Positions 1-8,281 are shown, counted from the stretch's first letter. The stretch: DNA of 55,035 nt from Firmicutes bacterium UBA7510 (GCA_002479485.1 DLNM01000011.1:1-55035); one strand, 5' to 3'. Notes: generated by a model from the sequence alone, not told the origin. Program-made: numbers and translations.

Positions 1-21
1 GTCCGAAAGTATTTCTATGAT

Positions 22-50
22 AGTATATATATATTTCATATATATATACT
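22..50. repeat. AT-only inverted repeat at window edge
   Basis: A 13-base arm (22-34) and its exact reverse complement (38-50) are separated by TTC. The stem contains almost only A and T. It could be the terminator of a gene that ends left of the window, but only a short T run follows, so its role is open. Confidence 0.4.
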
Positions 51-120
51 TTGTAATTTATGGAAAAATAATGCATTATATAAATAAAAATATATAAATA
101 TACTTGTGTATAATTTAAAT

Positions 121-223
121 TTATGCAAAATGTGCAAACTAATAATATCTGTAAACGTTATATTATATTGATTTGCATAATTTATATTTGTATTAATTAT
201 AGCTAATTATGCAAACGCTTCAT
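121..223. promoter_or_regulatory. Clustered TTATGCAAA repeats and cre-like sites
   Basis: TTATGCAAA occurs at 121-129 and 207-215, its reverse complement (TTTGCATAA) at 172-180, and a related TGTGCAAAC at 131-139. Two cre-like words containing AAACG lie at 150-163 and 210-223; neither is a perfect CcpA site. All lie 45-150 bases upstream of a sigma-A promoter. This is inferred to be the control region of the DUF5058/M20 locus, perhaps bound by the regulator encoded at 4346-5653. Confidence 0.4.
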
Positions 224-267
224 AGTAAAATAATGTATAAAAATAGAAATGGTAGAAAATTAAATTG

Positions 268-296
268 TTGACACAATTGTATATATGTACTATACT
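268..296 (+). promoter_or_regulatory. Sigma-A promoter of the DUF5058/M20 locus
   Basis: TTGACA (268-273), a 17-base spacer and TATACT (291-296) form a near-consensus promoter. It overlaps the first in-frame ATG at 285, so that ATG cannot be the start of the gene; the usable start is 345. Confidence 0.8.
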
Positions 297-344
297 ACAA
301 AAGGACTTAATAAGGACATGTTCCTAAATAACGAGGAGGGTAAA

Positions 345-1070
345 ATGGAAAAAAACGTAAATTATCTTGATTTAGCTAATAGTCCTTTAATGTGGATTGC
401 AGCAGCTATTGCGGTAGGAGTGGTAGTATTCCAATCGGTATTATTTTTAAAGAAATCCTTAGAGGCATCTAAAAACTGCGGTATTACAAGTCAACAGGTA
501 AAGATGGCTATAAAGGGAAGTGCTATATCATCTATAGGTCCTTCAATCGTAATTCTTGTTGCTATGATATCTCTTATAGTTACAATGGGATCACCGGTTG
601 CTTGGATGAGATTATCTTTTATAGGTTCGGTAAACTATGAGGCAATGGCTGCAGGTTTCGGAGCTCAGGCAATGGGAAAAACTCTTGAAACTCTTGATGC
701 TACAGCATTTTCAGCTGGTGTATGGACTATGATTTGTGGTTCTTTGGGATGGTTAATATTTACTTTGTTATTTACAGATAAGATGGATAAGGTAAATCAT
801 CTTTTATCAAAGGGTAATATGAAAATGATACCAATAATATCATCAGGTGCTATGTTAGGAGCATTTGCAAATCTATCAGCAGGTAACTTCTTTACAGCAG
901 AAGGTTCGTTGACATTTGGTAGTGGTTCATCAATTGCCACAGTAGTTGGATGTATTTTGATGATGTTATTAGTAAAATTATCAAAGAAACCTAAATTTAC
1001 ATGGTTAAGAGAATGGGCATTTGCATTCTCAATGTTCTCTGGAATGTTTGTTGGATATATATTTAGATAG
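345..1070 (+). CDS. DUF5058 family integral membrane protein
   Basis: This 241-residue polytopic membrane protein has about six hydrophobic segments, roughly residues 14-32, 58-80, 122-143, 160-182, 195-213 and 220-241. The N-terminal NYLDLANSPLMW and the segment SSIGPSIVILV followed by RLSFIGSV resemble DUF5058 proteins as I remember them; the family has no established function. The start is set at ATG 345 because GAGGAGGG lies just upstream, while the earlier ATG at 285 sits inside the promoter. It is the first gene of a plus-strand run with a second membrane protein 11 bases downstream and two M20 hydrolases after that, so a role in importing the hydrolases' substrate is a reasonable inference. 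Transport itself is not shown. Confidence 0.75.
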   Translation: MEKNVNYLDLANSPLMWIAAAIAVGVVVFQSVLFLKKSLEASKNCGITSQQVKMAIKGSAISSIGPSIVILVAMISLIVTMGSPVAWMRLSFIGSVNYEAMAAGFGAQAMGKTLETLDATAFSAGVWTMICGSLGWLIFTLLFTDKMDKVNHLLSKGNMKMIPIISSGAMLGAFANLSAGNFFTAEGSLTFGSGSSIATVVGCILMMLLVKLSKKPKFTWLREWAFAFSMFSGMFVGYIFR

Positions 1071-1081
1071 GAGGGAAGAAA

Positions 1082-1780
1082 ATGAAAAATTATTATTCTG
1101 AAAATTATATACCAAGTATTATTAGATGGGGTAAAATTACAATGTTGTTAGGAATAGTAACATGCTTTTTACCAGCAGTTGTTATTTCTTTTGTATATGG
1201 TTACATGCCCCCGATATCAGCTATTATCGCCGGTACTATAGCACAAATAAGTGTTAGTGGTGCGTTTTATATAGTAGAACCAATTTCTTATTTTCCTATT
1301 TTAGGTATACCAGGTACTTATTTAACATTCTTATCAGGTAATACATCTAATATGAGAGTACCATGTTCATCTGTTGCGCAAGAAGCAGCGGGAGTTGAAA
1401 TGGGTACAGAAAAAGGCTCAATTATTTCAACTATAGGTATAGCGGTTTCTATACTTGTAAATATAGCGGTACTAACTATTGGAGCAATATTTGGAAGTAT
1501 GTTATTATCTTTATTACCAGAATCACTTAAAGCTGCGTTGAATTTCATGCTTCCAGCATTATTTGGAGCAGTATTTGGACAATTTGCTGTAAGTAGACCA
1601 AAACTTGCAGGTGTAGCTGCTGTAATAGCTCTAGGAATGACATGGTTGTTAAAAAATGGATTCTTATCATTCCTACCAGGAACACCTTCATATGCAGTAA
1701 TACTAGTATGTGTATTTGGATCTATATTTGCTGGTAAACTGTTATATAAAAAAGAATTAGAAGAAAACAAAGAAGCTTAG
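1082..1780 (+). CDS. Polytopic membrane protein, partner of the DUF5058 protein
   Basis: This 232-residue protein has about seven hydrophobic segments. I do not recognise a named family. It begins 11 bases after the DUF5058 gene behind GGAGGGAAG and is almost certainly co-transcribed. Residues in the middle (EKGSIISTIGIAVSILV) match a segment of its upstream neighbour (KGSAISSIGPSIVILV), which suggests that the two are distant homologues or two halves of one carrier or channel. GIPGTYLTFLSGNTSNMRVP is a conspicuous polar stretch that could line a pore. Function as a two-subunit permease is inference from pairing and from the downstream peptidases. Confidence 0.65.
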   Translation: MKNYYSENYIPSIIRWGKITMLLGIVTCFLPAVVISFVYGYMPPISAIIAGTIAQISVSGAFYIVEPISYFPILGIPGTYLTFLSGNTSNMRVPCSSVAQEAAGVEMGTEKGSIISTIGIAVSILVNIAVLTIGAIFGSMLLSLLPESLKAALNFMLPALFGAVFGQFAVSRPKLAGVAAVIALGMTWLLKNGFLSFLPGTPSYAVILVCVFGSIFAGKLLYKKELEENKEA

Positions 1781-1788
1781 AAGCTATT

Positions 1789-1832
1789 AATAAGTATTGA
1801 AAATCTTAAATTTTCAGTACTTATTATTTTTA
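1789..1832 (+). terminator. Hairpin terminator or attenuator inside the locus
   Basis: Arms 1789-1804 and 1810-1825 pair over 16 positions with one G-U wobble around a 5-base loop, followed by ATTTTTAA. It separates the membrane-protein pair from the M20 genes and may lower expression of the latter. Confidence 0.65.
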
Positions 1833-1855
1833 AATAAAATAAAAGGAGAAATACT

Positions 1856-2971
1856 ATGTTATCAAAAGAAAGATTACAAGAACGTTTTATAGAAATGGTT
1901 AAAATATTTAGCCCTTCAAAAAATGAAAAAGAAATGTGTGAATGGATATGTAAGTATCTAAGTGACAGAAATATTGAATATAAAATGGATAACGCAGGAG
2001 AAAAATACGGCGGAAATGGTGGAAATATAGTTGCATATATAAAAGGTAATTCAAATGAAATGCCTATATGTTTTGCTGCACATATGGATCAAATTGAGCC
2101 ATGCAAAGATGTTAATCCTGTAATCAATGGAGATATAATCAGCTCTGATGGTACTACAACTCTTGGTGGAGATGATAAAGGTGGTATTACTGCTATTCTT
2201 GAAGCTGTAGAAGATATACTTGAAACCAATGCTAGTCATAGAGACATATATCTTTTATTTACTGTTTCAGAAGAAATCAGCATGATGGGAGCAAAAAATA
2301 TGGATTTATCAATGCTTCCTTGTAAAGATATAGTGATAGTTGATGCTGCTGGTGATACAGGTACTATTGCATATAAGGCTCCTGCACTTGAAGCAATAAA
2401 TTGTACTTTCTATGGTAAAAAAGCTCATGCTGGAATAGAACCTGAAAAAGGTATAAATGCAATTGTTACTGCATCGCACGCAATAAGTAAAATGCATATA
2501 GGCAGAATAGATGAAGAAACTACTTCTAATATAGGTCAAATTTCAGGCGGAGGAGCTACAAACATTGTAACTGATGAGGTAAGCTTTACAGCAGAAATAA
2601 GATCACATAGCATGGAAAAGTTAAAAAATGAAGTAGAACATATGGAAAAATGTTGTGAAGATGCTGCAAAATTAATGAATACAACTTATAAGTTTGAACA
2701 CGAAATTGCTTATACATCAATGGAACTTGATTTAAATAGTGAGTTATATAAGCTAACAAAGGATGCTACAGAAAAAGAAGGAATTAAACCAAACACAATG
2801 GTAATAGGTGGCGGAAGTGATGCAAATGTTATGGCTCACCATGGATATAGAAGTGCAATTATTAGTGTGGGTATGAAAGATGTTCATACAGTAAACGAAA
2901 GCATTGATATGAACGAAGTATTCAAAGCAACAAAAATTATAAGACGTATGATGAGTAATTCTCAGGAGTAA
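1856..2971 (+). CDS. M20 family metallopeptidase, PepT-like
   Basis: A cytoplasmic zinc aminopeptidase-like hydrolase of 371 residues, a normal length for the PepT-like branch of M20. Visible motifs are the H-x-D pair at H76/D78, GGDDKGG at 104-110 with the bridging Asp, the catalytic Glu pair SEE at 138-140, a metal Asp at 163 (IVDAAG), KAHAG at 189-193 of the lid domain and the last metal His at 344 (VHTVNES). All dinuclear zinc ligands expected in M20 are present. Substrate is unknown; relatives cleave di- or tripeptides. RBS AAAGGAG precedes the ATG. The next gene follows after 5 bases, so the two hydrolases are translationally linked. Confidence 0.85.
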   Translation: MLSKERLQERFIEMVKIFSPSKNEKEMCEWICKYLSDRNIEYKMDNAGEKYGGNGGNIVAYIKGNSNEMPICFAAHMDQIEPCKDVNPVINGDIISSDGTTTLGGDDKGGITAILEAVEDILETNASHRDIYLLFTVSEEISMMGAKNMDLSMLPCKDIVIVDAAGDTGTIAYKAPALEAINCTFYGKKAHAGIEPEKGINAIVTASHAISKMHIGRIDEETTSNIGQISGGGATNIVTDEVSFTAEIRSHSMEKLKNEVEHMEKCCEDAAKLMNTTYKFEHEIAYTSMELDLNSELYKLTKDATEKEGIKPNTMVIGGGSDANVMAHHGYRSAIISVGMKDVHTVNESIDMNEVFKATKIIRRMMSNSQE

Positions 2972-2976
2972 AGCCA

Positions 2977-4311
2977 ATGTTAAAAGAGGAATTAAAAAAA
3001 TTATGTATTGAAGCTATAGACAACAATAAAGAGAAAATAATTCAATTTGGTAAAAATATTTATGAAACTCCTGAATTAGGTTATAAAGAATTTAAGACAA
3101 CTGAGAAAGTTATTTCTGCATTTAAAGATTTAGGACAAGAGGTAGAAACAGAAATTGCTTATACTGGTTGCAGAATTAGTTCAGGTAGTAAAAATTCTCC
3201 TGTTATTGCTGTTATTGGTGAATTAGATTCAATTATATGTCCTAGTCATAAAGATGCAAATAGTGATGGAAACGTACATGCATGTGGTCATCATGTTCAA
3301 CTGGCAAATTTGTATGGTTCTGCAATAGGATTGTTAAATTCTGGTGTTATTAATAAGCTTGATGGTCGAGTAGATTTTATTGCTATACCTTCGGAAGAGT
3401 GTGTTGATTATGGATATCGTACAAAGCTAATTAATGAAGGAAAAATAAAGTATTTTGGTGGCAAGCAAGAAGCCTTATATAGAGGGAAATTTGATAATAT
3501 AGATATTTATATGCAATGTCATATGAAGGATTTTGACGATGGCAAAAAGTGTATTGTAAATTCTAAGTGTGATGGATTTATGACTAAAATAGTTAAGTTT
3601 ATAGGAAAGTCATCTCATGCAGGGTTTGCTCCGCATGAAGGTATAAATGCTTTAAATATGGCAAATTTAGCTATCAATAATATAAATGCACTTAGAGAAA
3701 CTTTTAAAGATGAGGATAAAGTACGAGTAAGCGCAATTATCACTAATGGTGGTGACTTAGTAAATGTTGTTCCCGATACTGTTTGTATGGAAATAATGGT
3801 AAGAGCATTTACAACTGATGCAATCATTGAAATAAATAAAAAAATTACTAAGGCTCTAAAAGCTGCTGCTTTTGCTCTTTCAGGTTCTGTGGAAATAAAT
3901 GATAGAGTAGGATATTTGCCATTAAAAACAGATGAAGAATTATCAAATTTGTATAAAAACAATATGATTGAGTATGGAAATGCCAGCGATGATGATTTTG
4001 TAGAAATGTATGAAACAGCAGGTTCCACGGATCTTGGTGATTTGTCTCAACTTAAGCCTTGCATGCATATATGGGCATCTGGTATTACAGGAGGTCTTCA
4101 TACAGCAGATTTTAAGATTGATGATGATTATACAGCTTATGTTTTACCAGCAAAAATGTTAGCTTTAACTGTAATAGATTTGCTATATGATAATGCTGAA
4201 AAAGCAAAAAATATCATGAGTGAATTTAAAGCTAATTTTACAAAAGAAGAATATTTAGATTTCTTAGATAAAAATACCTTCATTGACTTATTTGATGGTT
4301 CTGATTTATAA
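2977..4311 (+). CDS. M20D family amidohydrolase, AbgB-like
   Basis: A 444-residue M20D metallo-amidohydrolase. Seen in order: PELGYKE (32-38), the metal-binding HACGHH (101-106), the catalytic pair in PSEE (138-141), SSHAG (212-216) and HTADF (375-379). The long spacing and GHHVQLAN recall p-aminobenzoyl-glutamate hydrolase subunit B and aminoacyl-amide hydrolases rather than hippuricases; exact substrate cannot be read from sequence. It starts 5 bases after the PepT-like gene, with CAGGAG of its RBS inside that gene. Together the two enzymes could cleave a peptide and then an N-acyl amino acid, or act on alternative substrates. Confidence 0.82.
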   Translation: MLKEELKKLCIEAIDNNKEKIIQFGKNIYETPELGYKEFKTTEKVISAFKDLGQEVETEIAYTGCRISSGSKNSPVIAVIGELDSIICPSHKDANSDGNVHACGHHVQLANLYGSAIGLLNSGVINKLDGRVDFIAIPSEECVDYGYRTKLINEGKIKYFGGKQEALYRGKFDNIDIYMQCHMKDFDDGKKCIVNSKCDGFMTKIVKFIGKSSHAGFAPHEGINALNMANLAINNINALRETFKDEDKVRVSAIITNGGDLVNVVPDTVCMEIMVRAFTTDAIIEINKKITKALKAAAFALSGSVEINDRVGYLPLKTDEELSNLYKNNMIEYGNASDDDFVEMYETAGSTDLGDLSQLKPCMHIWASGITGGLHTADFKIDDDYTAYVLPAKMLALTVIDLLYDNAEKAKNIMSEFKANFTKEEYLDFLDKNTFIDLFDGSDL

Positions 4312-4345
4312 TATAATATATAAATAAAAACGGAGATTATATATT

Positions 4346-5653
4346 ATGATTATAGGTTTAGTAGGTCCAGAGCAATCAATTAATACGATTGAGAAATCCA
4401 TTAACAATATTGACAGCAGTATAATGATTAAACGTTATTCACAGGAAAAAGTTAATGGCATAACAGAAGACATAGAGCAGTTTGATAAAATGTGCGATGC
4501 TATAATTTTTACAGGTAGTGCTGTATGTGATTTTGTAATTAAAAATTTTAAAATAACAAAATCATATACTTATATAAGCAGAACAATTTCGAGTGTAGTA
4601 TCTGCATTTATCAAAATGTTGCAGCAAGGTATGGATTTAGATTCATTTAGTATTGATGTTGTTGAAGAACAGGTAGTTCTAGATTTACTGGATGCTTTTG
4701 AAATAGATGCACAAAATATTCATTCTTCTCCGTTCAGTATTGATGTTGATGAAGACAAATATGTTAAATGGCACATGCAACTTTTATCAACAGGTAAAAC
4801 AAATATTGCATTGACATCTTTTGTTTCAGTATATAAGGAATTAAAAAAGAACGGATGTAATGTAATATATTTGCCACCTACTCGTTCTCTTGTTAGAGAA
4901 GCTCTTGATAAAATAAAAAAAGACTTTGAACTTAACAGAGCGGAATATTCAATGATATCGGTTGAATTGCTCAAAATTGCGGACAATTATTCAGATAACA
5001 ATAATTACTATAGTCAGATGATTAAAAAAACTGAGGCTGAAAAACTATTTATAAAGTATGTACAAAATATTCAGGGCGCAATGTTTCCTATTGGAATAGA
5101 TGAATATATTGTTTTTTCAAATTCAGGCAACATAAAGACTAAGCAGAATCATGATAATTTATTTAAATTAAAGAATCAAATTAAGAAGGTTGGGTTTAAT
5201 CTGATAGTGGGAATAGGAGTTGGAGTTACAGCATATAAGGCCGAACTTAATGCTAGAAAATCAGTAGAATATTCTTTGAAAAACTCAATCGATGAGATAG
5301 TTGAAATTGATGAAAATGATGAGCTAAGAAGCTTTTCAGATTCAGGAGTTAAATTGAATTACAAAAAAATAATTACAGACAAAAATCTATTGAAATTATC
5401 GGAAAAAACTGGTTTAAGTCTTGAATCAATATCTAAAATAATAAATATTTCTGAAGCAAGAAAAAGTTATGTTTTTAATGCAGATGAATTAGCAGACTGC
5501 CTGAACATTACGATACGAAGTGCAAGAAGAATTATAAACAAAATTGTTTCTTCTGGATATGGTAAAGTTATTGCAAAAGAAACATCTCCTAATGGCGGTA
5601 GACCAAAAGCAATAATTGAATTTGATTTTTATTTGGATAAGAATATAGATTAA
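4346..5653 (+). CDS. Multidomain transcriptional regulator of the M20 locus
   Basis: A 435-residue protein with three recognisable parts. Residues 1-190 form an alpha/beta sensor-like region I cannot name. Residues about 200-320 resemble a degenerate nucleotide-cyclase or GGDEF-like fold (GFNLIVGIGVGVTAYKAE at 283-300). Residues 375-425 look like a winged helix (ADELADCLNITIRSARRI, then GGRPK as the wing). No phosphoacceptor or catalytic GGDEF motif is visible, so this is more likely a ligand sensor than an enzyme. It lies 34 bases after the amidohydrolase gene in the same orientation, fitting a local regulator. The DNA target may be the TTATGCAAA repeats at 121-223; that is inference. Confidence 0.6.
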   Translation: MIIGLVGPEQSINTIEKSINNIDSSIMIKRYSQEKVNGITEDIEQFDKMCDAIIFTGSAVCDFVIKNFKITKSYTYISRTISSVVSAFIKMLQQGMDLDSFSIDVVEEQVVLDLLDAFEIDAQNIHSSPFSIDVDEDKYVKWHMQLLSTGKTNIALTSFVSVYKELKKNGCNVIYLPPTRSLVREALDKIKKDFELNRAEYSMISVELLKIADNYSDNNNYYSQMIKKTEAEKLFIKYVQNIQGAMFPIGIDEYIVFSNSGNIKTKQNHDNLFKLKNQIKKVGFNLIVGIGVGVTAYKAELNARKSVEYSLKNSIDEIVEIDENDELRSFSDSGVKLNYKKIITDKNLLKLSEKTGLSLESISKIINISEARKSYVFNADELADCLNITIRSARRIINKIVSSGYGKVIAKETSPNGGRPKAIIEFDFYLDKNID

Positions 5654-5659
5654 TATTTA

Positions 5660-5697
5660 TTGGAGTGACAACTATTTTGGAGCTCCTTTTTTTTGTT
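5660..5697 (+). terminator. Possible terminator after the regulator gene
   Basis: A GGAG...CTCC stem of four to five pairs is followed by a run of eight T residues. The stem is short, so this is a weak call; it coincides with the end of the M20 locus. Confidence 0.4.
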
Positions 5698-5724
5698 TAG
5701 TATTTAAATGAAATTTATCGCAAC

Positions 5725-5753
5725 TTGTAATGTATAAAAAATTGTATTATAAT
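5725..5753 (+). promoter_or_regulatory. Promoter upstream of HAD hydrolase
   Basis: TTGTAA (5725-5730), 17 bases, TATAAT (5748-5753). The gene starts about 110 bases downstream; the leader contains small inverted repeats (AATATTAG...CTAATATT) of unknown role. Confidence 0.5.
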
Positions 5754-5864
5754 GAAGTTCAATAATATTAGTAAATAAACATAGTATGATAACTATAGCT
5801 AATATTTTTATCTATGTAGAACATAATGTATTAATGTACTGATTAAAAAATTTAGGAGAGAAAT

Positions 5865-6521
5865 ATGTTAAAATATCGTTGTTTAGTTTTAGACCATGAT
5901 GATACTGTAGTAAAAAGCACACCCACTATTCATTTTCCTGCGTTCAAAAAAACATTAGAGAAACTTCGTCCAAATGTAAATATGACGTTGGAAGAATTTT
6001 TGCTATATAGCTTTGAACCAGGATTTAGCCCATTATGCCATGATATATTAAAGTTTACTGATGAGGAAATGGAGTTTCAATACAATACATGGAACGAGCA
6101 TGTACAAAAGACCATACCAAAATTTTATGAAGGTTTTGAAGATATTATTAAAAAACAAAAGGATGAGGGCGGACTTGTATGTGTAGTTTCTCATTCTAAT
6201 AGTGTAAACATACTTAGAGATTTTAATGAAAACTTTGGTATTGAACCAGATATGATTTTCGGTTGGGAGCTTGGAGAAGAAAAGCGTAAACCTAGACCAT
6301 ATCCTTTAAATGAAATCATGAGGGTATATAATTTTAAGCCAAATGAGTTGTTAATGGTTGATGACTTAAAACCAGGCTATGATATGGCAAGGTCATGTGG
6401 AGTTGATTTTGCTTGTGCTGGATGGTCAAATCAAATACCTAAAATTGTTGAATTTATGAAAAAAAATTGTGATTATTATTTTGATAGTGTAAAAAAACTA
6501 GAGAAATTTTTATTTAATTAA
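5865..6521 (+). CDS. HAD family hydrolase
   Basis: A 218-residue haloacid dehalogenase superfamily phosphatase. Motif I is DHDDT with nucleophile D10 and acid D12, motif II is VVSHS, the motif III lysine lies in EKRKPRP, and motif IV is VDDLKPG. A helical cap occupies residues about 20-90 (subclass I). Substrate unknown; relatives act on phosphorylated sugars or nucleotides. It has its own promoter and is followed by a strong terminator, so it is monocistronic. RBS TAGGAGAG precedes the ATG. Confidence 0.8.
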   Translation: MLKYRCLVLDHDDTVVKSTPTIHFPAFKKTLEKLRPNVNMTLEEFLLYSFEPGFSPLCHDILKFTDEEMEFQYNTWNEHVQKTIPKFYEGFEDIIKKQKDEGGLVCVVSHSNSVNILRDFNENFGIEPDMIFGWELGEEKRKPRPYPLNEIMRVYNFKPNELLMVDDLKPGYDMARSCGVDFACAGWSNQIPKIVEFMKKNCDYYFDSVKKLEKFLFN

Positions 6522-6555
6522 TTTTAATGCAAGTAAATTTTTTATTTTTGTTTGT

Positions 6556-6585
6556 ACAAGTAAAATTTTACTTGTATTTTTTTTA
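6556..6585 (+). terminator. Terminator of HAD hydrolase gene
   Basis: A perfect 20-base palindrome (ACAAGTAAAATTTTACTTGT, 6556-6575) is followed by eight consecutive T residues. Confidence 0.75.
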
Positions 6586-6605
6586 TCCAAATGGTATATT
6601 TTAAA

Positions 6606-6624
6606 TATCCCCTGTAGGGGGATA
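6606..6624. promoter_or_regulatory. CsoR-type operator
   Basis: TATCCCC (6606-6612), five bases and GGGGATA (6618-6624) form a palindrome with the C-run/G-run architecture known for CsoR-family operators. It lies 14 bases upstream of the csoR-like start, overlapping the transcription start region, so autoregulation is likely. Confidence 0.75.
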
Positions 6625-6638
6625 TAAAGGAGGATGTT

Positions 6639-6908
6639 ATGGAACATAAACATGAAGATAAAAAAGCAATAATCAATAGAATTTCAAGGGCTGTAGGTCA
6701 TTTAGAGTCTATAAAGAAAATGGTAGAGGATGATAGAGATTGTAGCGAAGTTCTCATACAAATAGCCGCAGTTAAATCAGCTGTCAATAATGTGGGTAAA
6801 TTAATTCTAAAAGATCACATCACTCACTGCGTTGTTAATGCAGTAGAAACTAATGATCAAAAGGTATTGGATGATTTAAATAATGCAATTGATAAATTTA
6901 TAAAGTAA
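6639..6908 (+). CDS. CsoR/FrmR family metal-sensing repressor
   Basis: An 89-residue all-helical DUF156 regulator. C35, H60 and C64 reproduce the Cys-His-Cys spacing (25 then 4) of the copper(I) site of CsoR, so copper is the likeliest ligand; nickel or sulfur sensing by relatives cannot be excluded. The lysine and arginine rich N-terminal third supplies DNA contacts in this family. A matching C-run/G-run operator lies directly upstream. No copper ATPase or chaperone is adjacent; the next gene, 39 bases downstream, encodes a MATE exporter that may belong to the same transcript. Confidence 0.87.
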   Translation: MEHKHEDKKAIINRISRAVGHLESIKKMVEDDRDCSEVLIQIAAVKSAVNNVGKLILKDHITHCVVNAVETNDQKVLDDLNNAIDKFIK

Positions 6909-6947
6909 AAGTAAAATCATGAAATAGCTAAATGATATGAGGTAATT

Positions 6948-8279
6948 ATGTTAAAAAATAGTGAATCAAATAAGAAATATATAAGTCAAATTATATATTT
7001 AGCTATACCAATAATAATAGAAAATATTTTTCAAACACTGTTAGGTACTGTAGATACATATTTTGCAGGACAGTTGCATGATAATGCTATTGCTGCAATA
7101 GGTGTAACAAATCTTATTGTAAATATATTTATTGCATTTTTTACTGCAATTAGTATAGGTACTTCGACTGTTATATCAAGGTTTATTGGACAAAAAGATT
7201 TTAATAAAGCAAATCTTGCAGTTAAGCAATCTCTTATTATAGGTAGTGGACTAGGCGTTATTATTGGAGTTATAAGTTTTATATTTAGAAATCAAATATT
7301 AAGAGTTTCTGGTGCAACAGATGAAGTGATTAAATTTGCTATTCCATATTATACAATAATTGTAGTACCATCAATTTTAATATGTTTATCTTTGATTTTG
7401 TCTAGCTGTCTAAGAGCTTCAAAGGATACTAAAACTCCTATGATGATAACAGGTATTTCAAATATTGTTAATATCATTTTAAATTATATTTTTATTAGAC
7501 TTGGTATGGGGATAGCAGGGCTAGCTCTTGCAACAACAATTTCTAGATTAATAGTAGTCATAATGCTTTGTGTTAAGCTATCAAAAGGTAAGGGGAATAT
7601 TAAGCTGGATTTTAAGAACTTTGCTATAAATAAAGCTATAATGACTTCTATAGTACGTGTAGGAATACCTGCTGGAATTGAAAAGCTCATTATGCGGTTT
7701 GGTCAGCTTGTATATAATGGCATGATTATTACCTTAGGAACAACTGCGTATGTAGCACATAATATTGGAGGCACAATAGAGAATTACACCTATATTCCTG
7801 CATTTGGATTTGCTATGGCAACTGCAACAATGGTAGGCATAAGCATAGGTGAAAATAATATACAGAAGGCTAAAAAAATAACCTTCATATCAGATATGAT
7901 AACAACAGTATGTATGGTTTGTATAGGTATTATATTTTATATATTTGCACCATTTCTTGCAAGTTTATTTACTAAAACACCAGAGGTTCAAGAACTTGTT
8001 GTTTCAGTTCTAAGATTAATAGCATTTTTTCAACCTTTTGGAGCTTTGACACAAATTATGACAAGTGCATTGCAAGGTGCTGGTGATACAAAATTCCCTA
8101 TGTATGCAACTTTAATAGGGATATGGGGAATAAGAGTATGTATAGGATATATATTAGCAGTGGTATTAAATTATGGACTTTTTGGTGTGTGGTGTGCATA
8201 TGCTTTAGATATATCAGTTAGAGGTATTTTATTATTAATTAGATTTTTAAAAGGTAAGTGGCAAAGAATTGAATTGTAA
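6948..8279 (+). CDS. MATE family efflux transporter
   Basis: A 443-residue multidrug and toxin extrusion protein with twelve hydrophobic segments in two similar halves. The N-terminal IPIIIENIFQTLLGTVDTYF and the second-half GIPAGIEKLIMRFGQL are typical MATE helix 1 and helix 7 sequences. It should export cationic compounds by sodium or proton antiport across the cytoplasmic membrane; the substrate is unknown. It follows the CsoR-type gene by 39 bases, which makes metal-linked control possible but unproven. The RBS TGAGGTAAT is moderate. It ends at a strong terminator shared with the convergent S-component gene. Confidence 0.88.
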   Translation: MLKNSESNKKYISQIIYLAIPIIIENIFQTLLGTVDTYFAGQLHDNAIAAIGVTNLIVNIFIAFFTAISIGTSTVISRFIGQKDFNKANLAVKQSLIIGSGLGVIIGVISFIFRNQILRVSGATDEVIKFAIPYYTIIVVPSILICLSLILSSCLRASKDTKTPMMITGISNIVNIILNYIFIRLGMGIAGLALATTISRLIVVIMLCVKLSKGKGNIKLDFKNFAINKAIMTSIVRVGIPAGIEKLIMRFGQLVYNGMIITLGTTAYVAHNIGGTIENYTYIPAFGFAMATATMVGISIGENNIQKAKKITFISDMITTVCMVCIGIIFYIFAPFLASLFTKTPEVQELVVSVLRLIAFFQPFGALTQIMTSALQGAGDTKFPMYATLIGIWGIRVCIGYILAVVLNYGLFGVWCAYALDISVRGILLLIRFLKGKWQRIEL

Positions 8280-8281
8280 GA

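Noticed and set aside
285..344. First 20 codons of the long frame at the DUF5058 gene
   Set aside because: They overlap the -10 region and transcription start of the promoter at 268-296 and precede the strong RBS; the gene is taken from 345.
1318..1770. Minus-strand frame opposite the second membrane protein
   Set aside because: Fully antisense to a well-supported gene, Ser/Pro/Asn-rich shadow composition, no RBS.
2051..2977. Minus-strand frames opposite the PepT-like gene
   Set aside because: Cys/His/Tyr-rich translations typical of antisense reading of AT-rich genes.
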